Shown: in pieces, positions 35,089-47,711 of the stretch
Layout: every line of letters starts with the position of its first letter
Numbering within the stretch: position 1 is the first letter of the stretch
From: Tanytarsus gracilentus
Taxonomy: Eukaryota; Arthropoda; Insecta; Diptera; Chironomidae
NCBI GenBank assembly: GCA_038502055.1
Contig: JAXRKN010000043.1
Location: 2,666,001 to 2,730,000, forward strand
Reading direction: 5' to 3'
DNA length: 64,000 nucleotides
Made by a program: the position numbers and the translations under genes
Notes under the pieces: generated by a model
Told to the model about the DNA's origin: nothing
The model's database searches: none
What the model saw: only the letters and a program-made list of their open reading frames with translations

Positions 35089-36490
35089 CACTTTAAAAAA
35101 ATCTCATCGATTTCTGTCACAAAATCCTTATTTTTTAATTTAAAAATCCTAAGTTTTCACCCCTTTTTCATCCTCTATAAGATTCATCAAAATTAATATT
35201 TTCTCTCTTTGCAAAACATTTCTCCAAAAATGTCCCATAGTGTTTTCTTTTATTTGCCACACAAGGCTTTAATGACAATCTCGCACAAGAACCCGGAACC
35301 CCTATGAACATGCATGCAAAAAGACTCTTTGAAAGAGCTAAAAAGTTAAAGTGATGAACAGCTTGTGACATATGGCAAACATAACCTAGTTTCAACATGA
35401 AATCCAACATTTATTGACACTTGACAGCTTCTCTTAGTGTAATAGCTGTAGCAACAATTTTTTTGCATCGATATGAATTGCAAAATCAACTTTATCGATG
35501 GCATGACATGAAAGCTTTGGCAGCTAATATGAGAAAGCTGAAAAATTGATAACTTTTTTATGGTGTGAAAATCAAATACCATAAAAATCATCAGGAGGTT
35601 TGAACAAAGTCAATAATACTGTATTGTAAATACACCGTGAATAATTTAATTGATTAAAAAGTTCATTTTAAATCAATCTATCATCATATCAAAAGGTTTG
35701 ACATTCAATATTTGCGGTGAGTGAATTTTATATTTATATTAAAAATTGATATTTCAAGTTGAAAATAATTAATCTTTTCTGATACCTAATTGAATAAAAT
35801 TTCACGTTCTTAATTTTATTCAGAACTTTTTTAAAAAATTTTAAAATTTCATCGCTTGTTTTTTAAACAATTTTTTCAGTAACATTCAAATTTGTAGATG
35901 AAATGCAATTTTTAACTTTTCTGTCAATATTGAAATGCACTGACATTTATTATTTTGTCAATGAACATCATTGTATTTAATTTCTGTAATTTTTAAATCA
36001 AGTTGAAAAAGCTTCGCATGAGAAAAAGGGAAATGGAGATGAAACTCAGCACATTGTTAGCGGTAATTTTTGAATCCGATTATTTTTTAAAATCCAATTT
36101 TAAGGATGAGTGTTTGGTTTAATATGGAAAAATTTCATGAATGGGATGAAGCGATTAAAATTTTAAAAGCATTTCGTAAATTTTATGCACTGGAATTTAA
36201 CTCATTTTCATATTTTTATACCATAATTACGTTTTTGTATCTTTTTTCAAAAATTGATTTAATTCTCACAAAAGAAAATTTAACTTTGACTCAAAAAATT
36301 TTCTCAACATTTTTATTTTGTAACGTATATTTAAAATTCAAAAAAATTGTTTGGAAAAGCGCCATCTAACTTCCAAAAGATAAAAAATTCACACACATTT
36401 TACGGAGAGTAATTTTCCACTCTCCTAAAAATTTTCACAACACTTAGAAAAATCATTTCCATTTTCCTATAAAATAAAATCCGTTTTCGC

Positions 36491-36527
36491 TATAAATTTT
36501 CTTCGAATGCTATCACAGAGCTCAGTT
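36491..36527 (+). promoter_or_regulatory. Core promoter of the GPCR gene: TATA box and TCAGTT initiator
   Basis: TATAAA at 36491-36496 is followed by a perfect arthropod initiator TCAGTT at 36522-36527. If the A at 36524 is +1, the TATA box starts at -33, which is the normal spacing. The predicted start is 167 bp upstream of the ATG at 36691 with no intron needed between them. Confidence 0.6.
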
Positions 36528-36690
36528 ATCGCGTGAACTTCAACGGATTTAAACCGGTAAAAAAAGTCGAAGGGTTATAAAATTCAATGAAGTTCAAGTG
36601 TTGAAATTTTGAAAGAAAAGTTCTAATGATCACTCAAATTAAAATTGGATTAAAAGTTTAAGAAAATAAAAAAGGAATTGAAGCAGAAAA

Positions 36691-39600
36691 ATGACTGAAA
36701 TTTTTGATGATTCGTGGGAGAATGTTACAGACATCATCGGCAATGACAGTGAAAGTGATTTTCTCAACTTTAGCATTTCAAGCACCGTGAATAGCCTTTT
36801 CGATTGCTCAATTGACACGCGTCCGAGTACAGTGACAAATATCGCCTTAGCTGTGCTGTACATACTTGTATGCATGGTCGGCCTTTTTGGAAATTCTCTA
36901 GTTATTTTTGTCGTTATCAAATTTAGGTGATTTTATGCTCAATTTCATCGATCACAGCTAATCAGTGAAATTTTTCTATTTTAATTAAAGCAAAATGCAA
37001 ACAGTGACGAATTATTATATCCTGAATTTAGCCATTGCCGATCAATGTTTTTTAATCGGAATTCCATTTCTGATTTTCACAATGTTTTATGGTAATGAAA
37101 ATATTTTCATGTCTATGGGGGTTTATTATAAAATTAGGTCACATGTGATTATGAAGATTTTTAAATTTTTTGGAGAAAATTTTAAAATTAATTTCAAAGA
37201 AAAAAATTAAAAAATGTGACAAAATTCTAGAACGATCCCATAGAGTTATGACATCTATTTGAACACAATAAATGTGAAGAAGAAATTTCAATGGAAAATC
37301 CTCAGGGAGCTTTTTCTATCAAGGGATGTTTTGTTGAACATTTTTAGTGCGAGAAAAAGATTTTTCCTGGAATTCATAGTGGAATTTTAGTGAAAGAAAA
37401 TAACGAGATAAACACAAACATTGTTGAGGTTTGAGAAGTGCAGATTTGAATTTTAATCGCTTAATTATTTCTGAAAATATGAAGAGAGTATCAAAAATTT
37501 AAATCATGGCAGAATTTAAAACTTAATTTATTAAATTTGTAATCGCCACCAAGATAGCAGAATGTTAATTTTTTACCATTGGGAAATTTAACCCACATCA
37601 CAAAATTTGTCGGCAAGAACTGGTTAATTTATTAAGGCAATTTTTCTTTTATTGGTGAATTTATCCATTTTTGCTTATAAAACCTTTTCATTTTTCCTCA
37701 ATTTAAAGATTTTTTGAAATTTGATCAAATTTAAGATTTCCTCTAATTTACTTCGCATAAAAAGCGCAATTTTCTTTAGTTTCTAAGCAACTTTTAATTG
37801 TTCTGTAATTAAAAAACTTTTTGTCCTCTCCCATGGTTTTCAAATAATTTATTTCATTGATTGTTTTTGTGTAAAACAGAAAAGAATCAAAAATTTGCAG
37901 AAATTCAGAACGGAAAGATATTTTTCTTATTAAAATTTAAACTTTATCAATTAAAACTTTTTCTAATGAAAATTCAATTTTTTTTCGAATTTCCTTTCTT
38001 AGAGAAAAATATCACATTTCAAATATGTTTACAAAGCTTTTTTGAACTGCTGAAACATCTTTTGTCTTGAACTTGTGGCTCTCTTTTTAATTGTGTCATA
38101 AAATTAGAATCAAGCTTGAGGTCATCCAACCACATGAAAGCAAATCTTGGAAAAAGTTTGAAATATTTTAAATATTCAACAATTTATTTAAATTTTAATA
38201 ATTTAACGATTTATGTCTTTTTCAAAAAAGTTTACACAGTCCAGCTTTCATAAAAGCTTTTTGACATAAAATTTTATTCTTGCATAAAATTTTACCGTCT
38301 ACCCGAAGAAAAAGGTTCAGTTGTAAAACCAACTGTCGTGAATTATAGCTCCGCTATATATTAATTTTGGATTTCTCCAAAACCAGTTTTTGGCCCCTAG
38401 TGCCAAGACATTACATTGTGCAATACCAAAACATAAACTCAAATGATAGGCCTAGCCAAACCCTACAAACTGGCGAAAACAGATTTAAAATCGGTTGCTC
38501 CTACGAGGAGTTGAGCCATTTAAGTCATCTTACTTTCTTACTTTCTTACTTTCTTACTTTCTTACTTTCTCACGATCTTAGTGAACGCCATATCTCAAGA
38601 ACGCTGGTCGGATTTGACTCGGGTTTGTGGCTAAAGATCGGGTTTTGGCTCTAGTTGTGCAAGAAGTATTTAGTTTTGAAGTACGACCCTCCAAGGACCG
38701 TCCGTGGGTGCAAAAATGTCCTTTTTCATACAAATTTTCTCTTATATGGCTTCATGGGTATCTTTGAACTCGTAATTGCATCAGGAATCGATTGACATTG
38801 ACGATTTTTGAGGAATGTCCATCATGGCCGGCCTGGAGTGCCACTAATGTCCATTTTTCAGAACTATGGCTTCATGGGTATCGTTGAACTCGTAATTGCA
38901 TCAGGAATCGATTGACATTGACGATTTTAGAGGAATGTCCATCACGGCCGGCCAGGAGTGCCACTAATGTACATTTTTCAGAACTATGGCTTCATGTATG
39001 TCGTTGAACTCGTCATTGCATCAGGAATCGATTGACATTGACGATTTTTGAGGAATGTCCATCATGGTCGGCCAGGAGTGCCACTAATGTCCATTTTTCA
39101 GAACTATGGCTTCATGTATGTCGTTGAACTCGTCATTGCATCAGGAATCGATTGACATTGACGATTTTTGAGGAATGTCCATCATGGTCGGCCAGGAGTG
39201 CCACTAATGTCCATTTTACAGAACTATGGGGTACTAATCTAAGACAGCGGAGCTATTGGAAATGGCAACGCCGTTTGCAGACCCATCTTGTTTTAATAAT
39301 TTTCAATTTTCTTCCAAATCAGCAAAATAAATTTAAAAAAGTTTTTATGCAAATCAATTTGATTGTGCTGCATCGTCGTAAACGGTAAAGTTTTTGACGA
39401 GAACTTCTTTAAACAAAATTTTACCTGTGCATCGTTCCCGAAAAAAAGTGCATACAATTCAATTCAAAAGCCTTTCAATCCTTTTAAGGAGCCGAAGGCA
39501 TTGAAATTCAATTTATGAGTGAAAGGATAAACTTTTGTGAGGAAATGGCTTTGGCATAGGAAAATGCAGAGGACGCTTGAAAAGTCATAGAATATTAAAA

Positions 39601-42600
39601 AGGATTAAATTGTATTAATTTCAAGGGTGTGCAACTGCACTAAATAAAAATTTAAAAATTATTTTTTTATTCTGCACCATAAATCTTGCTATAAATTTTT
39701 TACTAGGGAATTTACTCGAAAATTTACATATATTAAATCCATGAGAATAATAGATTTAAATTTAACTTCAATTAATGCAAAAATCTTTTAATTCTTAAAC
39801 TCTTTTGTCGGTTGACTCTTGAAGCGGAAAAAATGCACAGTATTAAATTTTTAAGCCAAAGCACAAGAGAATGGTCATTTTCATGAAAAAAAGAACAACT
39901 TGAAAAATATTTTTTAATTTTTAAAAATTTCCAGCCTTTAAAAGTAAAAAAATTTCTGCACAAATTTCAAAAGAAATTAAATTTTAATATACATTTTTGT
40001 ATGAGTGCAACATGTGCAGTAAAGCATAAAGAATTTTTTCCCTATCTTCTATCATGTAAGAAAAAATTCCAATTTTAAATCAATCTCTTAACGTCTTGAC
40101 ATTTTACTTTTAAAGAAAATAAATTCTTCTCTTTGTAAAAAGCTTTTATTGAGTTAACGATTCGTAATGAAACCTTTTTCGTCCCTTTTCCTCCGGAATA
40201 ACACACCAAGTACAATGCGATACACTCAAAAGCTCTTCATGAGGAAAATTTTCTCTCTTTACGCTCGCTTAAAGATCACCTGTTGCATTTGCTTTTGTTC
40301 TCTCTTGTCCTCGATGAAAATATTTCAAACCCCTTAATGGCATTTCGAGAGTTAACAAATTATGAGTGTCAACAGTTTTCGCGAGGGACTTGTTTGACTT
40401 ATTTAGCGAGAGAAATTATAAAACCATTGAATTAATTTTAGCTTCTGCTGACGGAGTGCTTTCATAAAAGGTGACATTTTAAAATTGCGAAGCGAGAATT
40501 TTAGCGCCATGCTGATAAAAAAGTTAATCAACTTCGCTAGTTTAAATATCTAAAGCTTCGGTAATTTGGTAGTTTTTTGCTCAAGTCTGAATAAATACGC
40601 AAATTTTTAAGAGCAGAAATGTAATTAAAATATTTTAATCGAAAAATCGCCATTTTAATGGCTTGAGTTTGAAGAGTAGTGTGTGTGTGTGTCATACTGT
40701 GATAAATTTTAAGGCAAAAAACTTAGTTAAAATTTTTAAATTATTTCTTTAAAAGTCCAAAGTTGACATTAAAAAAATTAAGTGTTTTTCTATTCGAAGG
40801 AAAACTTTAAAAAAATTCAAATTTTATTGTGAAATTTTTTTTCACCACTTTTTAATTTCTTGACTTACAATTTTAAATTTAAATAAAATTCACATAAAAA
40901 TTAAAAAAACTCGTGAAAATCTTCAGATCACGCCCAGATTAAAAGAAAGCTCTTGACGAGAATTTAATTGATTTCGTCGAGAAATAAATTTAGAAATCCT
41001 TGGGCTTTTTTTTATAAAAGTTAAATTACCCCTGAAACTTTGCCTCATAAATTCAAATTTATGCGCATATTATTTTCAACCGCAAACGTAAAATCCCAAA
41101 AGGGAAATGAAATTTGTTTGAAACCGCATCTCGCATTATCATTCTGTAGACATAATTAAGATAAATTTCTTCTTCACATGTGAAAGCTGCGAGCACCCAC
41201 GTGATAAAAATCAATCTCTTTTTTCTCTGTCACTCTCTTCTAGGTCAATGGATTTTTGGAAATTGGTTCTGCAAACTTTACTGGATTAGTCAATCAATAA
41301 CGCAACTCTCAACGTCCTATTTTCTTCTAATAATGGCCTGTGATCGCTACATTGCCGGTAAAAGTCCTTGAGAGAGGAAAAATTCAATTCTCGTCTTTAA
41401 TAGAACCTTTTTTTTTGTTCGTTGAACAGTCTGTCATCCTATCGAGTCGCCGAGATTCCGAAATTTGTCAGTATCAAAAATTATATCGCTGTTGCTGTGG
41501 GCTTTCTCCTTTCTTTTGATGTCGCCAGTAATTTTATACGGTAATTATGATTGTAGTGCTTTGGGAGTTGGTAATTAGTGGGTTGAGGTAATTAGTTGCG
41601 TCATAAATTAATCTAAAAACAATTAGTACAAAATATTTTAGTACTCACTCATTTTAATTTTTCTATCTTATCTTGATATTTGAATTTGAAAAACCGTTAC
41701 ATTTAAAACACTGAAATTTTCACAGAAATTCGCAATTTCTCATCAATCATTCAAACAAAAAACTATTCCAAGAATGAAAAACCCTTTTCAGAAAAGCGAG
41801 GCAATTTTGTGTGATGATATATTCTGTCTCGGTAAACTTCTATCCTATCCCTTAATTTTAGGGGTAAGAATGTATCTCTCGTGACATTTCCTTGTGTGAG
41901 GATGGACATATTTTGTTAATATTGCGATTCTAAAATATTTGCGCTTCAATAAAGCAAATAACTTTTAGTGTAATTGAAATGTGACACCGAGGCGTTTTTG
42001 TAATAAACTTCAACCACACTTCATTGAAAAATCCTTGAAATTTCTCGCAAGATAACATCAAATAATCTTCCGGTATGTGGATATTGAATAACATATGGGG
42101 AACTTTTCTATGAACTCGATATTTTCATTAAAGAGAAAGAGAGAAAAAAGGGTTAAAGGTTCGAAGATTTCATGCACGAAGAAATTAAGAGGATAAAATT
42201 TAGATTTTAATGAGGAGAAAAGTAATTTCAGTAATTAAATAAAATTTCCTTAAAGACCAACGTGAAAAAAATTGATTAAAAGGTCGAAAACATTTTTTAA
42301 TGATTTTTTCAAAATTTTCAAGCAAATTATTATTTAATATTTTGAGAGTTATATAATTTTAAATAAAATTGAAATCTATTTCATATTTTAGCGTCTCATC
42401 CTTATTATACTCAAAGCGTTCCGTCCTGAATTTAAAATAAAATTAAATCCAAACCAAAATTCACTTAAAATTAACTCTGAAAAGCAGAAAATATACAATT
42501 AACTCTTTTTATTACATCCTAGACTTCATTTACGATTAATTATCGATAAATGGCCCTTATACAAAATATTGCCAACCCCAAAAATCAATTTTTCTCTCAA

Positions 42601-43403
42601 TTATGGTCGAGTGTAATTAACTTTTGATATTTCTCTTTCTCATATATCGAATTTAAGCCGATACAATCCAGAGAAGCCCAAACGGAACGGCCCGATCGTG
42701 TGTAATAAAGTGGAACTTGGACGATGATGACAATCAAGAGTACGAGTCATATGCTTTTATCCTCTACTCTTTCGTACTCGGCTTTGCACTGCCTTTGGCA
42801 CTCATAATGACATTTTATTACCTCGTTATACGAAAGCTTAAAACCCTTCGAAGTCGAACGAAGTCAAAGGAGCGAAAACGGTCCCATCGAAAAGTGACAA
42901 AGTTGGTGCTCATCATAATTGCGATGTACGTCTGCTTCTGGTCGCCATACTGGACATTGCAAATTTACTCCATAAGCCAATCACCCGAACGATGTAAAAC
43001 GAAATTTGAGATTGTTTGTTTCATGCTCGTCGGCTGCCTCGTTTATCTCAATTCGAGTCTTAATCCACTCCTCTACGCCTTCCTCTCGGACTCCTTTAAA
43101 AAGAGCTTCATGAAAGCTTGCTCGTGTACGAATAAAAATGACTTTCATATTTTTCACACTGATAGTCCCATTCCGAGTCGATTTAGCAAAACGAGAAGCT
43201 CACAGAAAAGTCATTACCAAACGGTTTCAATGAAAATCAAAAAATGCGACAAAAGATCTCGAAAGTTGAAAGCCGAAAAAGCTTCCGCCGCAGCAACCGA
43301 TGAGTCAAAGGAAATTATTTTGATCTCGACGATGCATGTAAACGCGGGCGGAAGCAAAGAGATGTCAAAGACTAAAAAGGAAGTGCTGCAAACGGATTTG
43401 TAA
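36691..43403 (+). CDS. AstC-R: Allatostatin-C (somatostatin-type) peptide receptor, class A GPCR
   Basis: Seven-helix plasma-membrane receptor, probably coupled to inhibitory G proteins by analogy with the insect allatostatin-C and vertebrate somatostatin/opioid group. Exons: 36691-36926, 36991-37091, 41244-41357, 41430-41540, 42658-43403; 1,308 nt, 435 residues, all phases consistent. Visible: N-glycosylation sites NVT and NFS, TM1 GNSLVIFVV, TM2 NLAIADQCFLIGIPF, ECL1 WIFGNWFCK, TM3 CDRYIAVCHPIES, ICL3 KSKERKRSHRKVTKLV (the allatostatin-C receptor signature), TM7 NSSLNPLLYAF, and helix-8 SDSFKKSF. Odd: TM6 reads YVCFWSPYW where relatives carry CWLP. The 4.15-kb intron 3 contains the repeat element at 38345-39256. 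The symbol follows the fly name; I cannot tell receptor 1 from receptor 2. Confidence 0.93.
37092..41243 (+). other. Long third intron of the GPCR gene
   Basis: A 4.15-kb intron with a GTAATG donor and TCTTCTAG acceptor. Apart from the repeat element at 38345-39256, and GT-rich sequence near 40680-40692, it is unstructured A/T-rich DNA with no recognisable exon. Confidence 0.75.
38345..39256. mobile_element. TIR element with 120-bp satellite monomers, copy B (GPCR intron 3)
   Basis: ATAGCTCCGCT (38345-38355) and its exact inverse AGCGGAGCTAT (39246-39256) bound about 912 bp; similarity continues a few bases inward. Inside are an 8-bp microsatellite (CTTACTTT, about 38527-38572) and four tandem copies of a 120-bp unit from about 38744 to 39228, with the same landmark recurring exactly every 120 bp. 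The monomer (TATGGCTTCATG...GAACTCGT...GCATCAGGAATCGA...CACTAATGTCCATTTT) is homologous to the satellite in copy A at 120-457. No transposase frame was found. Confidence 0.75.
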
Positions 43404-46400
43404 ACGAAAAAAATGTAGAGCATTCGTGTATTGAAAAAATCTCCAATCGAGTGTAGATGATCTCTTGAAATTTAATGAGGGAGAAAAAAAGAATCAGAGG
43501 GAAATTTATAAAGTGATGGAGCGAAATAATAAATTAAATAATTAGTTAATAACGAAGTTTTTTTAACGTATTATTCATAAATGAATTTTAAAAATTAAAA
43601 ATACGTTACAAAAAAATTTAAATTAAATTGTCAAAATTTTATTTTATTTAAATTTCTTAATTGCATTTCAAGTTGCAAACATCACCTTATAAATGATCCT
43701 TCAATCCTTTTTAATGAGGTCGAAAAGCTCATCACGTACATTCATGTGTGAAATCGAGTGAAATGGCTGGCAAATATTTACGATAACAACAAAGTGTGTT
43801 GAGAAGCATTACACAGATTTAAATTAAATCTAAAGGCACGATTCTATCGATATGGAGAAAATCGAGAAATGACACGAGAGTTGAGCTCTGAACGTGATTT
43901 TTAAGGTATTGATGTTGTTGAAATGACCGTGAAATATTTCAAATGAATTTGTGACATGAAATTTATTTAATTTTTAATCAATCAAAATTTTATTTTCTAA
44001 GTTCAAAATTAATTTGTGTTATTTTTAGAAATCATGAATAAAAAAATTCATTCTATTATATTAGTTTTGTGTTGCATAGCAAATATTTTTCTTTTCATAA
44101 AAATCACTACATTTTCATATATTGAAGCTTTTCCTACTCCAGAGATTTGTTTTGTTGACTCCGGTTGAAGCTGAACTGCATCATATCCGGGTTAATCTAC
44201 GTAGGTGTTTATTAAACACGCAAAACTTTATCCTTGCTCATTTCCTCAACTCAGTGACACATTTTGATGCAAACTATGTGAAAAATATTTTTCCTTACAA
44301 AAGAAAGCCAACTGTAAGTGACACGAGAACATACTAATGTACGACATTTTAAATTGCATTCGAATAAGCGTGAAATTGTTTTTAATTGCATAAAACTTTT
44401 TATTTGAAATTTTATTTAACACGTGCTTAATTTTGAAATTAATTTTTTTAAGGGGTGAGAAACTTATGTATTTAAAATTGTTAAAAATTTGACCAAGTTT
44501 CTCACCCCTTGGTATTTTTTGATTTGCATTTTTTTCTATCATTTGTCCCAATAATATATTTCAATCTCTTTCACCATTTTAACTGTCATCATTTTCACCG
44601 TAATCACAAAATTTATTGCCTCATAAATAATGTATAACCACTTCAACACGATCAAACTTGAATTCTCCCCTTAAATATTTTCATCATCACTCAAAATATT
44701 TCTTAACAATGATTTTTCTCAACAACATTATCAATTTTTTATATGGCCTCAAATTTCTTTTGCCTCTCTCAAATTTTTGATTTATTTTCATAAAAAATGA
44801 GCTTCTTGACATTTTCTCACAATTGCAAAAGATTTTCAACAATCTTGAGAGGAAAAGTTTATTTGTTATGTGAACTTAAGAGCTTTAAAGCTGTGTCAAT
44901 GTCATTCAAGAATTTTGTTTACCCGCGAGAGTAAATAAAATTTAACTGAGGATTAAAAATTGAGTTTTTTGTTTTTCGCAAAGCGACAAAACTTTCACTT
45001 AAACCCCTGCTCAAATTTAATGACTCAGTGCACACATTCAAAAATGATTAATTAATTTTGTGATAAATGAGAAGCACACAAAATCCTCAATCTAATTCCA
45101 ATATCCACATCAACAAGTGTTGATTTTATGCAAACTGTGGTCTCACTCTCTAATTCCTCTATTCATCAGTTGCTAGGTAAATATTTGCCGATCCACCCAC
45201 CGAAGGATATTTATGTTTTAGCGCATCGTGATGTTCCGCTTTCAATTGATTGTATGATTTAGGAATTGATAATAAAACAAGCTCTCTCGTTGATGTAAGG
45301 ATGGAGTTGTAACTTAATAATATCCCTCTAGGTAATATTACGCGATAATGGACGTCATGCCTACTGTTGAGTGATTGAGATTTAATCAACTGTGGACATT
45401 CATGCAGGCAATATCCAAATACAAGTTTAATGAGTGATGGATAAAAATGGAAGCGCGTATTTACTCTTGCGTCGCAATGTCCCTTATTGACAGGTAATTA
45501 ATTGGATTATTTTTGCCGTCCCTATAGACTCAATTTGATATTGACAACGAAGTGAAATTTTATTACAGATGGTTTTTTAATTCTATTTTAATATTTTGAA
45601 CAAAAAATATAAGTTTTATTTCCAATTGGAAAAATTTCCAATTAAATTAAAGATAAATAAAAAGCTTCAAGTCCATCACTGCCGAGTTGAATTATTATTC
45701 ACTGACGCAAGTATTCATTCCAATAATTTGCTTATAATGCTATAAAGTGGGGTTTTTTATCTTGCGATCTCTGGAAAATAAATTACGAGCATCGTGGTAG
45801 CCTTTCAATTTTAAAGAGAGTTTGAAATTTTATAGCAAAAAATACCAAAAGCTGAAATTGAATTTAATAAAATTAAAATTTTTAAAGCTGATTTTTTATG
45901 AAGCAAAAAATTATAATTTTATTTCTCTCGACATCATTAAAATAATCTTTGAACCCTTGAACATTTCCATCAGCTACTTTTAAAAGTAAAACACTCCAAA
46001 GTTTATCAAGTGCACAGCTAGGTTTCCATGAACAAAGTTGAGTGTTTAATTTACCTTTCAGTTTCACGTGAAAAAATTTCATCAACGGAATCCACATGAT
46101 GCAATTGGTTCTGACTTTTTTCTCAGAACATAAATGGAGCTCCAACTCACTTGAAGTAGCAATTGTGTCATAGTGCCACAAAGTTATGATTGTGGCTTGT
46201 TTGTTTCAACGAGAGTTAAATGAATGATGTTAAAATTTAAATTTGATGAAATTTATGTAACAAAATTAACATGAAACAAGTTTCAGAATTGCATTTGTTA
46301 TTTGTTAACAATTCCTCGCATCTTAAGCTTCATTCTATCCAATTTTATGACCCTTTTTGCAGCTATAATAAATTTTTACCACACGCAAGTGCAAACACAA

Positions 46401-47711
46401 TAAATATCTGTGAAATATTTTCAGAAGACACTTGAACAAAGTCAACGCGCTTTATAGGTTTCGTTCACCCATAAGTTTACCCGCAATCGTGTCTGAAGAT
46501 AGTCGCAATTCTGACATAAATAACTGCAAAATGTTACAAATTTCTTATATCAATTCATAAAATATTTATGAGAACATCGTGTATTTTTTCCTCTTAATGC
46601 AATCTCATGTGCGTGAAAATTGTGACACAAATCTAACACGCAGAAAATTCAATTTTTTTCATCTCAGCAGTGGAAATTTTTAGGGCATAAAATTTCGTTT
46701 TAATAATCTGTCATGTGAAAGAATTAATTTATATCAAAAAAAAGTATATGACAACCTTTTTTTTCCGTAAGCTCCCAAATTAACTCGAGCACAATTGTTT
46801 TGCCTTCGAGAATTGCAAGTAAACACGGCCGAATGTCAATTTTCCATCTCGTCAATCTCCAATTGGAAAACATTAATCTCTTGTAATGCGTCAATGTGTG
46901 TTTGTGTAGCTGGTCATCATTGCAAAAATGATTTATCGCTAATTTTATCGTCTCTTTCAGTTCATTCAATTCTTCAAATGATTTACTTTCTTCTGAGAGT
47001 ATTATTGTCCTCTCTGCAGGACATTACGAATGGACAATATTAATTTTAATCAATTCAGTTGCTGACAGTAAGATTGCTAAGGTAATTTTGGGAAATTTAT
47101 TCGAATAAAAGTAAAAAATTGAGTTTTTGAAGCTGGTCAAAATTGAGCTTTTTGAGAAAGACAGCTGAAAAATAAAGCTTGCAAGTTTTTACTAGATAAA
47201 CTAATAAACTTTTTCTTAGACCGTTGTCCATCTTTTTTTAAATTAATTTTTATATTAAAAAATCGCCATAAATTTTCAGGCATTGAAAAAAGTAAAAAGT
47301 CCTAAATTCACTTTAAATGACCCAAAATCCATAAAAAAGCTTAAAAGCTCTTTATTACGCTTCATTTGTTTGAAAATTATTTGCCATAAATTTAAGGAAT
47401 TTTTCCGTTTTCTCTTGATGCTCTTTTATGAAGAGAAAAACACCTTGAGGAAATGAATCTCGTAATTTACGAGTAATTCCCTACTGAGAATGAGAATCTT
47501 GAGCCTGTAAGTAGATCAGAAAGCTTTTTGTGCTTTAACATTTTCTGTCTCATTTCTTTAACACTCAAACAAGAGTGAAATTAAACGCTAAATGAAATTT
47601 GTGTCACGTTCCACTAGAACAAAATAACTAAATTAATGGCAGGAAGCATTGAGAATAAAAAAGTACTAATTGATTTATCTTCAAGCTCCTTTTTATTTGC
47701 TCCATTCAATA
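43404..47711. other. Convergent intergenic region between GPCR and SLC22 genes
   Basis: Holds the 3' ends of two converging genes. An AATAATAAA near 43526 may serve the GPCR. On the minus strand AATAAA at 47692-47697 lies about 15 nt past the SLC22 stop and is a plausible poly(A) signal. A small palindrome occupies 44450-44510. The open frames at 45159-45389 and 45882-46181 show no family features. Confidence 0.55.
44450..44510. repeat. Small inverted repeat AAGGGGTGAGAAACT
   Basis: AAGGGGTGAGAAACT (44450-44464) and AGTTTCTCACCCCTT (44496-44510) are a perfect 15-bp inverted pair around a 31-bp A/T-rich spacer. The end sequence resembles the larger modules at 15364, 21931, 29583 and 52358, so it may be a minimal member of that group. 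A rho-independent terminator reading does not apply in a eukaryote. Confidence 0.6.

Larger units (their letters stand above)
25965..36690. other. Gene-free 10.7-kb stretch between TMTC and the GPCR gene
   Basis: No exon with recognisable family motifs was found on either strand. The part after 25964 is presumably the TMTC 3' UTR; ATAATAAA-type signals occur near 26240. The rest is A/T-rich with several structured repeats, listed separately: 27776-28012, 29583-30036, 32447-32986 and 33496-35063. The open frame at 30720-31052 is hydrophobic but matches no family I recognise. Confidence 0.6.

Noticed and set aside
37092..37210. Read-through of GPCR exon 2 to a stop at 37210
   Set aside because: A GTAATG donor follows the conserved TM2 end, and exon 3 restores the WIFGNWFCK loop in phase; the read-through peptide is unrelated.
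38744..39228. Regular 120-bp spacing considered as a CRISPR-like array
   Set aside because: The whole 120-bp unit is repeated with no unique spacers, and the DNA is eukaryotic. It is a satellite.
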